A stretch of 64,000 bases of DNA from Luidia sarsii (lineage: Eukaryota > Echinodermata > Asteroidea > Paxillosida > Luidiidae): NCBI GenBank assembly GCA_949987565.1, contig OX465108.1, positions 1,357,477 to 1,421,476 of the forward strand. The letters are read 5' to 3'. Position numbers and translations under genes: made by a program. Below, piece after piece: positions 12,551 to 25,668 of the stretch (within the stretch, counting starts at the first letter, position 1; each line of letters starts with the position of its first letter). A model generated the notes under the pieces. That model searched no databases, was not told the DNA's origin, and worked only from the letters and a program-made list of their open reading frames with translations.

Positions 12551-15500
12551 ATGGCCTCTCTGAAAGCGTCGTCTCCGTTCAGCCCGGCGACTCCTGGCCG
12601 CAGCGGGGCCCGCGGTTCCCCAGACGCCGACGCCTCCGCCTTCCCGTCGCTGTTCGGTGGGCCGGACGAGACGCTGCACAGCACGCAGAGCCTGAGTGGC
12701 CGACCCTCCCTCCTGACCTACAGGAACAGGCAGTACCCATCAGCCTCAGCAGCCTTAACGGCCTACATCAGTGACTTTGACCAGGAAGCATCTCCACTCA
12801 AGGGCTCCTACCGTCGCACCGTGGAAGACCTCCTCAGTCCAAGGTAAACAATCTTCAGACAGACCGTACCCCAACTTTCCGGTCCATTTTTTGGTTGGGC
12901 CGGCTGTCTGCTAGATCCAACTTGAAGGTTGGCTTGATTGAAATCACAATGTGTGAAGTTTGCAGAGATCGCAAATGTGTAGTAGTTGTGCATGATTTTT
13001 AGATTTATGATCTGTGCAAATTAGACTGAGCTCAGGCATCTAGGATGTCTTCACCACTCTCTACTCAGATCTTACCCCCCCCCCCCCCAAAAAAAAAAAT
13101 ATCAAACCTTCATTGTACAAAGTACTCAACTTGAAAGCTGTGCTTTTCTAACCATTGTGGGCTGCCAAAATAATTTACTTCCTGGTAATAAATTTGACAT
13201 TTGCTTTCATCACTCTGATGTATTGAAGAAAAAAAAAAATTCTAAATGAACAAACTGGTGTGTCAACTATCTCAATATATGCAGTTATTTCTTTAATTTG
13301 GTTGAAAAAAAAATCTAATTATTATTTTTTCTCCCCCCCCCCCTTTCCTGACCCTAAGGTCAGTCTTGCTGCGGACCGTGGACCGTAGCCTGGACACCGG
13401 TGTGCGGGATACCAGGGCTGAGTGGCGGCGCTACGTGTCCAAGAGACTCCTGGATGAATCCTACGGCGAGATGGTGCAAGCTGATCTTCAAAGGGAGAGA
13501 GGTGAGGGGAGTGGCCAGGAGGGGGAGGATGATGAGGAGACAGAGGCGGGAGGGGGTGGGGTTGACTGTAAAACGGCCAGAAGGCCACTAAAAATTACAG
13601 GGCCACTAAAAGTGACCAGATGTTGTGTATGAAAATGAGGCGCTTCTCACACAGCCCTGATTTTGTTTCATATTGCTTTGTAAGTTAATTTTTGTTTGGT
13701 GGCAGTGAAGACATTTGACCCTATTCTCTTGCTGCTTTTAGTTTAGGGTCCATGATGTGAGAGGACCAAATACAGAGCAGGTGACCCAAATTCCAAGTGA
13801 CCCTGCTGTCTTTCTTGCAGATTTGTCATGGGTGCCAGGAAGACAGTGGATTGGCCCAAAGGAAGATTTTTGGACCAAGTATTGTTCTCTTTTCCCCCCT
13901 TTCAGCACGGTCCTTGATGATGGAGACCTCTCGTCACTTGACGGCTGACCTCTCACCCCTGCCCGGCAGCTCCGTCATCACCGAGACAGAGAGCCAAGCC
14001 AGCGTCTCCACCAACGCCCTCCTCCTGGCGTCCCCGTACCCATCCCTGGAGCAGCCCCCACCCGAGCCCCAACCCCAAAACCTGCCCCATCCCCAGCCCC
14101 ATCCCCATCCCCATCCCCAGCCCCAACACCTGCCCCAGCCCCATCCCCAGCCCCAGCCTCAAGCTCGATCCCAGCTCCAGCCCCGACACCAGTCCCAAGC
14201 CCTGCCCCCCAGGAGCGGAGAAGCCAGACGGATTCCTCCAGCGGCCGGACGGAGCGTCCCAACCCGGAGCAGAGACCGCAGTGGCAGTCTTAACAGGGCC
14301 CAGTCCCTGGAAAGCCGGATTCAGAATCTCAAAGCCCGAGCCAGAGCTGCTCCGGGAAGGTCTCTGCCAACCGCTGAGACCAAACCAAGAGCTCTTCCGC
14401 CTCGTGTTCCGAAATTTCAGCCGGACGTTTCCCCAATCAAGAAGCACAGCGGAGTCTCAGGTCGAGCTACGGAGAGGAGCTTCCTTCCAGAAGATTTAGG
14501 CCTGCCACGGACCAGCTTGGGAAGAGATAGCTTGCGGGCGGGCGGCAGAGCCGGTAGAAGCCGAACCGGAAGAGAGAGTCTGCTTCCCCTGTCGTCGGAA
14601 GGTCCCAGGGTTCCTCCCGGTCAGAGCAGCGACGGGCGGAGGGCTCCGCCAAGCTGGGTCCAGGACCTGGAGGGAGCGGAGTCCGGCGTGAGCGAGGGCG
14701 CCCTTCCCCGCGCAAACCCCGGCGGCAGGGCCCCTCCCAGCTGGATTCAGGACCTGGAGGCGTCGGGCATCGAGGCGGCCGGTCTCCGGGACCCGGACCC
14801 CGGAGCGTCCGAGGCTCCGGGGCAGCACGCCGGCGGACGGCCCCCGCCCAGCTGGATCCAGGACCTCAACTCGACGCTGACCAGCGGGTGGCACGACGCC
14901 GGCCTCCCCTGGAAGCCTCGTGCAGCTCCCATCGGAAGCCCCACATCTCGGAAGACATCAAACAGGGCTAGTCTTGACAGGAGGTCAAGCGACCCTCTGC
15001 GGAGAGACGCTTACGACGACGAAGACAGAACGCCGGCGGAGAAGCCTCCAGGACTGACCTACCGAGATTTTGATTTCTCCCAGGACTTCTCGGCAAATGC
15101 CGACGGCTCCAGATCGCTGAGAGACTCGGGGAGGATTGCCGGAGCGTTGGCCTCCAGCCCCGGAGACGGCACCTCCAGGAAGGCTGGGAGAGCCCTCAGC
15201 TTCACGACGGACGACCTTGTCCTGGCCTCGCCCACCGGCAAGGGTTTCGGCTCACCCAAGGGCCACTCTCGCTCCCAGTCGGCCCGCCAGCTGAGATTCT
15301 CCCCCAAGCATCCGACCTCCATCAGCCCGGAGCCTCATCTTTCTTCTCCTGGGTCAGGCACAGCGTGGCGAGGAGGATCCAACTCACTCCGTCAGTCACA
15401 GAGACACCGAAACAACAAAGGATTGAGGTCACAGAACGGAGCTCTCCAAGACGGTGAGAATGGTTCATTTTTGCATTAATGTGTGACGTGCCTGCGTTCA

Positions 15501-18500
15501 AATTTGCCAGTGGTTCCATGATGCTGTGCGGTGATGTTCATGCACTTACGTTGATTTTCTGTATATACTTACTTAACTTCCGCTCGTACTTTTTGTAAAG
15601 ATGGCAGCCTCCATGGCATTTCAGTCTGGCGCCCTCAATCAACCATCTATATAGGTTAGAAATGTACATGTATTTCTACCGTATGGTCTTAACAGAGGCC
15701 AGGCAGAGGGAGGAGGCTGTGCTAGAGCGTGTTCAGAGGGTGCTGGAGGCAGCCAGGTCTAGCCAGAGCCTGAGCCACAGCCAGAGCAAGAGCCACAGCC
15801 AGCCCGCCCATCTCCCAGAGGATCAGGAGGGTCTCCTGCGTCGCCAATGGGATGCAGATCGCCGTGATGACGCCGATCGCCACGACAACAGTCTCCTGAC
15901 GGAGGAGATCCTGGAGGGGGATCGGCCGTGGGAGAGGAGACCGCCGCTACCAGCGCAGTAAGTCCAGAGATCAAGATTGTCTGGGAGAAAAGAGGACCTT
16001 GTATCATGGTAATTAAACTTATCCCTGAGGCCCCTGAACACACTAACGATTTGATTTAGGATTTGACATCTTTCTATATAAAAAAAATGAATTGTGGCAC
16101 CCCCACCCAGGCAAAGACTGGTTGACTATTAGGGAAGGCCACCATCTAAGGGCTGGATAGCTCAGATGGAAGGGCACTAGTTCTGGTACGTTAATCCAGA
16201 GGTCTCGGGTTCAAGTTCCGGTCCAGTCAAAATTTTCTTTGCCAATTTTTCAAAACCGAATTGTGACATCTTTTACAATTCTTACTCACTGACTAAAATA
16301 AGACACAGTGGGTCCCTGCAGTTGTAGTGTAGAATGTAAAGTCACATGCTTCTGCACTATGGGTTGTGGAAGCCGATTCTCCACTGCACCCAGTAAAATG
16401 TGACAGCGCCCTCTATGGTCTGTTCTCGGGTACTTCAACTAGTCCCTATTATTTTTCTAATAGTTCCCAAGTGTCCTTTGAAATTGTGCTGATTTGAGAA
16501 ATGTCATTTTGATTAATTTTGCTGCTTGTAAATGTGAAATGTTTATGCTTGTTTATAATAAACCGATATGCTAGTACTGCACATGTACATTATGCAGAAG
16601 TTTTCCCTGGCCTCAATTAGGGGGTTTTACATTATTTTCTAGTGATTCAACAGTCTTGTGATTAGAGTAATATGCAACCATGTTGTAAACAGCTTACTGA
16701 CTAAAATGATCAAAATACAAATAACAAAAATTAGAAGGGCCTGATGTTTCAATCCTAGCAGGACCTTTCTTAAAGGCAGAGTGAGCTGTATTCATATGAA
16801 GCATTTGAAGGAGGGCAATTAAAAATGGTAATTTCACGTTAAACCCTAACCCTAACTTAACCTACATGTACATGTAAAGTTCAAAATACCATGACCATGT
16901 TTTATTTGCCAAGGCTACTGTATCTGTGGCATAAAGTACATCAAAAAATTGCTATTTGCCTCAAAATCCATGTTCTGTTTTTACACAGGCCTTTTAATAC
17001 AGAGAATACATGCTTGGGTATGGCTTTGATTTCATTGTCTAGCTCTGTGTTCACTCTTGCCCGGTACCCCGCTGGTACCCCTGCTGGCTCTGTTAGTGAG
17101 CCGCCGGCTCCCGTGACGTCACGGGTCTCTCAGCCGTCCCATCCCATGCCCCAGGGGTCGCTGTCGGGCTGACCTGCGGCACAGCAGGATGACATTCTGT
17201 GCGCTGGGCGCGGTCTGACAAAATGCCATCCAAATGGTGCAGCTTACATTTGATGCCAGCTACCTATTGCCTGCTGCTGGCTTGCTTTCATGGCAGGCCG
17301 TCTATAGTAACAGTACTCAGGTTCTTCCTCCCAGGGATACACACACCTCTTCTGAAATGAGATCTCTCCTCTGGATTTCACCATCACATTTTCACCGCCA
17401 GCGAAATCATTACACAGGGCTCGACCTTAGCACTAGCCCGGCGGTCATTGTCTAGTAAAAACAGCCGCGGGCTAGTAAAATGACCCACTTTGCTAGCCCG
17501 GTGGACTAGTAAAAAGTAGACAGCGGTGTGGCGGAAAAAAATTATGCAGGCAGGAATAAGAAAGTAGAAACTAATAATTTGTTTTACTTGACCTGATAAC
17601 CTTGTTTTAAATTGAATGTTAATTTGACAGGGCTAGTAAAACTTGCTACGGGCTAGTAAAAAGCTCAATTTACTAGCCCGGTAGGCTAGTAAACAAAAAG
17701 CTTAAGCGCGACTGCGCGAGGCTTGTTACAGTACATGTACATGACTAAAATTACCTGCAATACATAAATCTCAAAAGTGCCTGACGTCTCGATTCTAGCA
17801 GGACCTTTCTCAAAGGCAAACAGAAAGGTCCTGCTAGGATCAAAACGTCAGGCCCTCTAACTTTTGAGATTCATTACAGTACAAATTATTTAGTGATATA
17901 TATACAAAAATGTTGCAAACTGCAAACAAAATATTTACTTAAAGAATTTTGAGTGTATCTTTAATATACCGTTTGGACCTTATGGCTTTTCTTTTCAAGA
18001 TTTTTGCTTGTGAAGTTAGTGCAAAAAAAAACTGTTGCAAACTGCTGACTGACTAAAATGACCTGCAATACATGAATCTCAAAAGTAAGAGGGCCTGACG
18101 TTACGAACCTAGCAGGACCTTTCTCAAAGGCAGAGATTTTTGCTCATAATTTGTATTACTAATTAATACATTAAGTGTTTTCCTGCTCGGAGACCAATAA
18201 TGGACTGTGGAACATTTGACAATCACCATGTGGGCACTCAACACTAATAGTCTGTCACAGTTGCAAAATAATTTTCAAATGATTTACAACAAATCATAAT
18301 AATAAAATATAACATTAAAAGGCACTTTTTATGGCTGTTTCTAAGCGCACCGTTGTCTGTCTACACAAACTAGAACATTCATGAGCAAATACCAGAATTA
18401 TGAACCAGGATTGTTTCAATACCAACTTATCATACAGCTCGGTGGTTGATTTCACCAAACCCTTCGTAGAAAAACAATCGCAAGGCGATGAGCGATGCAC

Positions 18501-21500
18501 AGAAACCATGCGGACTGTCACAGCTAATGATGGGTTATCGTAAGCTCAGTAACGATGCATTGTAAGACTTTGTGAAATCTACCCTCTATCCCAACAGTGC
18601 CAATACCTAGTGACATTTTCAGCACACTCACTGATTGTACATTTCTTTCATATGCTTAGCAAAAGCTTTAAAACATGTATGAATTAGTCTGTTTAATCTT
18701 GGATATTTCTCATTTTAGAGGTCCCCCCCCCTCTGGTTTCAAGGAAATTAAGATAGAGGGACTGTTTACAGTATGTCAATATTTCTAAAGATCTTTTAAT
18801 ATTTTTTCCAAAGTCCTTTCAGATGTTGTCAAGATCTTTCGAGAAATTTAAGCATCGGGGACTAGATTTTTAGCGAGATCTTACATGTACTCTTTCAAGG
18901 TTGTTTTCGATTTTTTTTTTTGAAGTCATTGTATTTCTGTCATTACCCCTTAAGTGCTATAGCAACATTCTCTGGAGTAATTGCTGACAAATGCAGGCAT
19001 AAATTTGTCTGCATCGAACCCTGCTTTTTTATTGGGGGGGGGGGAGAGAATTTACTTCCTGGTTTCAAGGAAAAATCGGGATGGGGTGACTACTTGTGGA
19101 GTCATTCCCTTCTTGAACATTCCATGCTGGGCAGAAGAAAAAAAAAGGGGGGAAAAAAAGAAGAAATTTAGAGTTTAGTTTCAGAACTTAAGAGTGGCAT
19201 TCAAAAGTGTTTACCTTGGAGTGCAGTGACCTGGTCTACCATGGGTCTACAGGGAAATGTCTTCAAATTCCAAGGGACTCGGAGGGGGCGAGGGGAGGGG
19301 AAGAGCTGCTCAAGTAGTTCCAGATTGTTTTCAGATCATCTCCCAGGTATCGGGATTCGGGAGGGCGGGCCTCTTGGGGAAAGCTACAGAAACTCTTTGT
19401 GGCGGACTCTGCAGAATGCCAGTTTGGATTGTGAAGGGGATATTCAACAAGAATGATAATGTACTGTAACTCCCGGGGTCATCGTCTGTGAGGTAGTTGC
19501 ACTTTGACTTCTTCTACAGTGTGCTGGGCACCAGTGTGTACACCGGTATTCATCAAAGTGTCGTATGATATTTGTGCAAAATTGGGAAGGCAAACCGGTA
19601 GAGGCATTTGGGATTTGAAGGTTTGCAAGGTGGTTTTGGTTGATCGAAATCGAATTATTTACGTTTCGATCCTAGCTGGACCTGCTGGTATCGAAACATC
19701 AGGCCCTGTAACTTTTGAGATTTATGTATTGCAGGTCATTTCAGTCAATGACCAGTTTCCAACAGTTTTTACTTCAAATTATTTATTTGTTCAAGCGTAA
19801 CAAAACAATGAAAAACTGACTGGGAACTTTTGAACGGATTGAAACAAATTATGGCAGAGGAAACTTTGGCTGGAATGGGATTTGAAGTTGAACCCAAGAC
19901 CTCTGGTTTTGCACACCGGCACTCTTCCCATCCAAACTCTCATATTCTCAACTTGAAGTTAATACAAAAACTGATGCCTGACGTTTCGATCCTAGCAGGA
20001 CCTTTCTCAAAGGCAAATTGAGAGAAAGGTCCTGAAAGCCTTTGAGAAAGGTCCTGCTAGGATCGAAACGTCAGGCCCTCTAACTTTTGAGATATTCTCA
20101 ACTTCATTATTTCTGTTTGGGACCTTTTGTGGTAAAACATCACTCTTGACTGTCTTGTCTTTTTGTGGTCTTACTCTTACCAGCAAGCCCCAGCCACTGC
20201 TTCAGCAGCGTGACATCGTGTCCCAGTTTCTCGAAGACTGCCTGAAATCGGCGGATGAGGTGAGCTGAGCTGGGTACTCTCTCGAGGGAAAGTCCCTTCA
20301 GACTTGGCCCATTGCAAAAACAAACAAAAAACACTGCAAAGTCTCAAAGATCTGACAGGGCTATCGACGGGGAGCCTCCGTGTCCCCTCCCCCCCTACGG
20401 TCCTGGCTGCATTTCCCCACAAGCAATGTCATTGTCAAATCTGAATCTGCCCACACACACAGGCAAATACTTGCAATGTAAAAGTGACCCTACCCCTCAA
20501 AGAACTCGTCTCAAAGACAGGGTCCAGTGCCAACAAGCTGCTTGTGCATAGAAATGCACTCAGCATGGAAAGTCATCCAGTTATCAGGATGTGTTAAATC
20601 TTGTTGACCTGAGGTGCAACCTATAATTGGTTTTGACTATCATTCGACTGCCATTCATGTCAGCAATAATTTAAAAAAATGGTGATTAGACTTGGGTGAT
20701 CAGGGGCACAGTCCAGTCCCTGTCCCAGTCCAGTCTAATTTATTGAAAAGAAAAATGATTGAAAAAATGGTGTATATCTTCCTTGAGATATTCGAGCAGT
20801 TAATGGTTGAATTGCTTCTGACTGGCGCCCCCATTTTGGCAAAGACTAGTTTACTATTTGGGAAGGCCACCATCTAAGGGCTGGATAGCTCAGATGGTAA
20901 GAGCGCTGGTATGCAAAACCAGAGGTCTCGGGTTCAAATCCCGGTCCAGTCAAAGTTTTCTTTGCCATTTTTTTTTTTCAATTCGTTAAAATGTTCTTAA
21001 TCAGTTTTCATCAATTCAACCAGTCTAATTTCTCTTAATTTTTTTTCATCAAGTTTTTGTTTTTGATTTTTTCCCCCCAGAACCAGAAACTGACGGGTGG
21101 CTCTCAACCAGGTCCGGTGGAAGCCCTGAAGAACATGCTGTTCACCCTTCAGGGCATGGACCCTGCCATCTCCTCATCAGGTCCCACCGATAAGATGGCC
21201 CAGTCAGCACCGGAGACAGCCCTGGGATCTCCGGCAATGGACGCCTCAGCTTACCCACCGCCCGGACCGAAGGTAGGGCCCTCTTTGAGATCCATGAGTC
21301 TAGGCTCGTATTTCGAGTCGTCGCCCCAATACTGAGCCTAGAGTCGTGGAGAATTGAACTCAAGTCCAACTTGAATCTGAGTCGGAGCAGGCTGCATGAG
21401 AACATCGCAAATGTACAGCCGATAGGGGGCGCTGTCTAGTGTCAGAAATACGCACTGAGATCGTATAAATTGACACCGATGATAATAGAATGTCACAGGG

Positions 21501-24500
21501 CAGTGCTCTGATTAAACTGTAGGGCGTCCCAACGTTAACCCTTCCTAAGGTAAGCTGCTATTCACCATGCGCTATTACATTGTGTATTAAATTGCTAACA
21601 TGAAACTACCCGTGTTGCGTGCGCTAAGACATCTCCCAGTTCCAAGTTTGCACTTGGCAAGCTTAAAAAACGATGTGGCCTCCACAAAGGTAGCTCAGTA
21701 GAATCTACGTACAAGCCCACCCCCCTACCCCCACATCCACCCACACCATGCAAACCCTTTAATAGTCAGATATGCTGCTGCCTAATTGCTCTCAAGTGAC
21801 CAGGCAGCAGGCCCATATAAGGCAAAAGGTATTTTAAACTTGTGCCCTGAAGGTCAAGGTCAGTGGAAGTCCACCCTATCTTTCTTGGCATTGAAGGCCA
21901 AATGCTTTTTGCCTCCAAAGATATTTTATTCATGCCGGACCAGCGTGGCTTGTTTATAAATTTATCTCCCATTCTTTGCTTCCATACCCATGTAGACACT
22001 CTTCCATGGTATCTGTGTTTATGGTCTAGACTAAATTTCTGAAAATATTACTCAATCCTGGCACTTCATTTTCTATTGTTGCGTCTGTGTTTTGTCCACC
22101 AAAAAAAGAAAAAAGGAAACAAAATCACCAGGCAACACTCACCCCGGTAAAAAATAAATAGACTTGTACAACCATTTTGGCCACATTTGTTTTAGAAATA
22201 TGAGTATCTTAATGCTAACAGCTTACTGGAATGCAAGAAATATTTGTTCAAAAGAAAACATTTTTTTTTTTAAAGAATGATATTTTTTCCCCCTTACTGT
22301 ACCTAATTTCTCAAAGGACCTACCAGGATCGGAGCCAGGACCTCTTAATGTTTTTCAGATCAGATGTTTGTGCCTTGTTGATGCTTTTTTTTTTCAAAGA
22401 AAATAACATCCTGGTATTGTTTTGTTGAAGTTATTTTTTGTACATGCCTTGGTGTTTCCAAAACCAAACTCGGGTTAAATGTGGGTCACCTCTGTTTTGG
22501 GCAGGTACTGTTGTTGTTCTGGTGTGGATAGGAGCTGTGTGGGTTTTTTTTTGTCAGATTGATGTTTTTGACTTTTTACTTGTGCATGTTATCCAGTTAT
22601 TGTATCCTCATTTTTTTTCAGTGTCTCAGCTCTCAGTATAAATCCATGTTGTAACTTTCACTTATTGAAGGAAAATTTGCATTTACTGAAGGAAAATTTA
22701 CATTTATCGAAGGAAAATTTGCATTTAGTGAAGGAAAATTTACATTTATTGAAGGAAAATTTATATTTATTGAAGGAAAATTTGCATTTATTGAAGGAAA
22801 ACTTAGCACTAATTGAAGGAAAATTTGCACCTTTTATAGTTTGGCTGATAGGCCATTACGGATATCTGCTGCCCTCGCTTGTCCAAATGAAGACAGGCTA
22901 GATAAACAGCATACGCTAATGGTATGATTCTGCGTTGAGGCCACTGCCAACGCTGTTTGGAAGGTTGTTGTTCCATGGGTTTTTTCTCTCCACTTGTCCA
23001 GGCAGCTGCAATATTTAATGCATGGACGATGCCATTCACACCTTGGTGCCATGGACAAAAAAGACATTGTCCCCCACACAAACCACAAGCACACAATCAA
23101 AACCCATGCAAACCATACCAGTATGGTATAGCTGCATTCATTTGTTGCTCCAAGCAGTGTTGCCTTTGTTGACTCAGTTCCATCATGGAGGAAGGAAAGA
23201 GCCCTCTATGGTTTCATTCAATCCCCCCCCCCCCCCCAAAGGATGGATCTTGTGTAATAGAGGGAAATACACCGGGTTGAGAAACTCCAAAAAGAGGGTT
23301 GCTGCTAGATTTTCCCTTTCAAAGAAACGGCAGGATTGGCGATCGGGTCCACATGTCTGAAGTTTAGATTTTCAAGTTTCTTCTCAAGTGCGGGGATCAC
23401 TTTTCATAATGTAAAACTGGGTTGCATGGGGCAACTTCCTCCTAAATGTGCCGTGTGTTATCAGATTCAGGGAACACTCTCAGTGGGGATTTGCCTCCAG
23501 CTAACAAGCTTGCCTCTCTGCAAAAAAGTTTTTAAAAAATGGCTACGTGACAAAAGCCATGTGCGTGCCTCATTTTTTTTATAGTTTGAGCCCTAGCCTG
23601 AGCCCCACCCTCAGCCCCATGTAAAAGGACCTACAGTAGTGATCTGGTTTGAGTCTGTAAGGATTGAGTAGTCTGGTTCCTCTCAGTGGTTTGGTTTGAG
23701 TCTGTATGGATTGAGTAGTCTGGTTCCTCTCAGGTGCAGCCTTTTGAGGTCATGAGAAACATGTCTCCAGAGTTTATTACTATGGAGCCTATTTCCATGC
23801 AAAGCTTTTGCCTTAGGCCTCTGTACATTAACAACACATGGGAGCATGGGCTATTAAGCTTCATGTACATGTTTGTAAGTTGGTACATTTACATGTACTC
23901 AAAGATCATTAAGTGACAGTTTAAATAACTTCACACTGGTACATCTGGCAAAGAGATGAGAAAAGTCAGTCGTAAACATCTTCTATGACTCAAATATCCT
24001 GGTATGCCTAAGAAATGCTTTAATGACTGGCAGTAAAAAACAAGAATGCCCCCCCCCCCAACCGCCACAAGAACCACCACCAACTCACAATACACAGAGA
24101 AGTTATTGTGAGCTGTGACCCCATTCACTGTGAAGTGGTTCGGCTTCACCACAGTGTTTTCAGGTAGCTCAGTAAACAGATTTGACAGAGTACGTGACTG
24201 TGGGCACTGCGTTGTACAAGGCACTACTGGGGGAATTGTTTGTTATTTGCACTCTACAAAGCATCTGTCATTATTTTATGGAGTGTGCTGGTACGTGCTG
24301 GCACTGAACCACCCACCCACACAGAGCCGCTTGATAATTATTTCTATGAATTGCAAACTGAGGCTAAAATCAGACTGCTGTCGTTTCTGTGTACAATTTG
24401 CTATCTGACTCTGAGTCACGCTGAGTTTTTGTCTTAGTTTTCTGCCTTACTGAGCAGTTGCTCTTCACCAGATAATATAAACAGCTCTCCCCATAAAACT

Positions 24501-25610
24501 TTAAAGTCCTCTCTTCAGATCACGTTTTCCCCCATAAATGCGGTGGTGACTTTGCGCTGAACAATTTGGGGTATTTCGTTGACGGCAGACCAGGAGGGCG
24601 AACCTTCATTGAATCGCATTTGATTTCAAGGAAAACTCTATTAGTTGTGCACGGAACCCCTTCATTCTCATAGACAGCTTAGTGCATGTCTGTCCATATT
24701 AAACCTACATTATACCTGCACGTGTTGATGGAAAACGTGCAAGCTCATACATGAATTTACTACACGTATCAAGCAATTGCCAGTCAAACTGCACAAATTC
24801 TAGGACAAGGCTTTTTTTCTTTCAGAGCAAAAATTGCAATCTTTAGGAAGTTGAAGTAAAGGTGAATTATAAAAAAAAAAGCTGCTGCAAACTGCTCACT
24901 GACAAACTGACTAAAATGATCTTCAATTAAGTTACCTGCAATACATAAATCTAAAAAGTTAGAGGGCCGGATGTTTTGATCCTAGCAGGACCTTTCATGG
25001 TGTGACCAAAGTGGCCGCTTGCCTTTGAGAAAGGTCCTTCTAGGATCGAAGCTGACAGCTGCACTTGGACTGCACTACACAGCAGCTTGTGATCGGTCTT
25101 TAACAAGTGCTAATAAATGCCTAGAAAGTAGAAATATCCTTCCTCACCCTTGAAACCAAATTGAAATGGGACATTACTCTTGCTTTCATTGGTTCTGTCT
25201 GTCAGTGAGATGCATTACCGGAGGCACATTTATGATTTAGACTTCCCACTCACCAGGTTTTCACTGCTCACATATGTCAGGGGCATGTGGCTCAGGCCAC
25301 CTGGTTATCAAACTGAGCTGCGTGGGAATAGAACATTTGAAGTGCACAGCAACTCATGTTACAAATCTGGCATACTTTTATGCTAATATATATACATGTA
25401 CTGTAAATACAAATCAACAGACTAACCAACAAACAGGCCCAAACAAATGAGCAAATAAACAAACAAATCATCCCCAACCCTCCAAAAATAAAAAATAGAC
25501 ATCCCCAGGGAACATACTAAATACATGCTTGTAGTGCAACAAGCAAGCGAGCGAGCCAGCAAGCAAGCAAGCATGCAAGCATGCAAGTATAAGCAAGCCA
25601 GAAAACAAAG

Positions 25611-25668
<58 letters not shown>

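Noticed and set aside
12538..12774. Alternative + frame overlapping the first LAS2-like exon
   Set aside because: It does not join in phase to the next exon, whereas the 12551 frame joins cleanly through all eight exons.
16841..16862. CCCTAACCCTAAC telomere-like sequence
   Set aside because: Only about two units within a diverged context; too short for an interstitial telomere.
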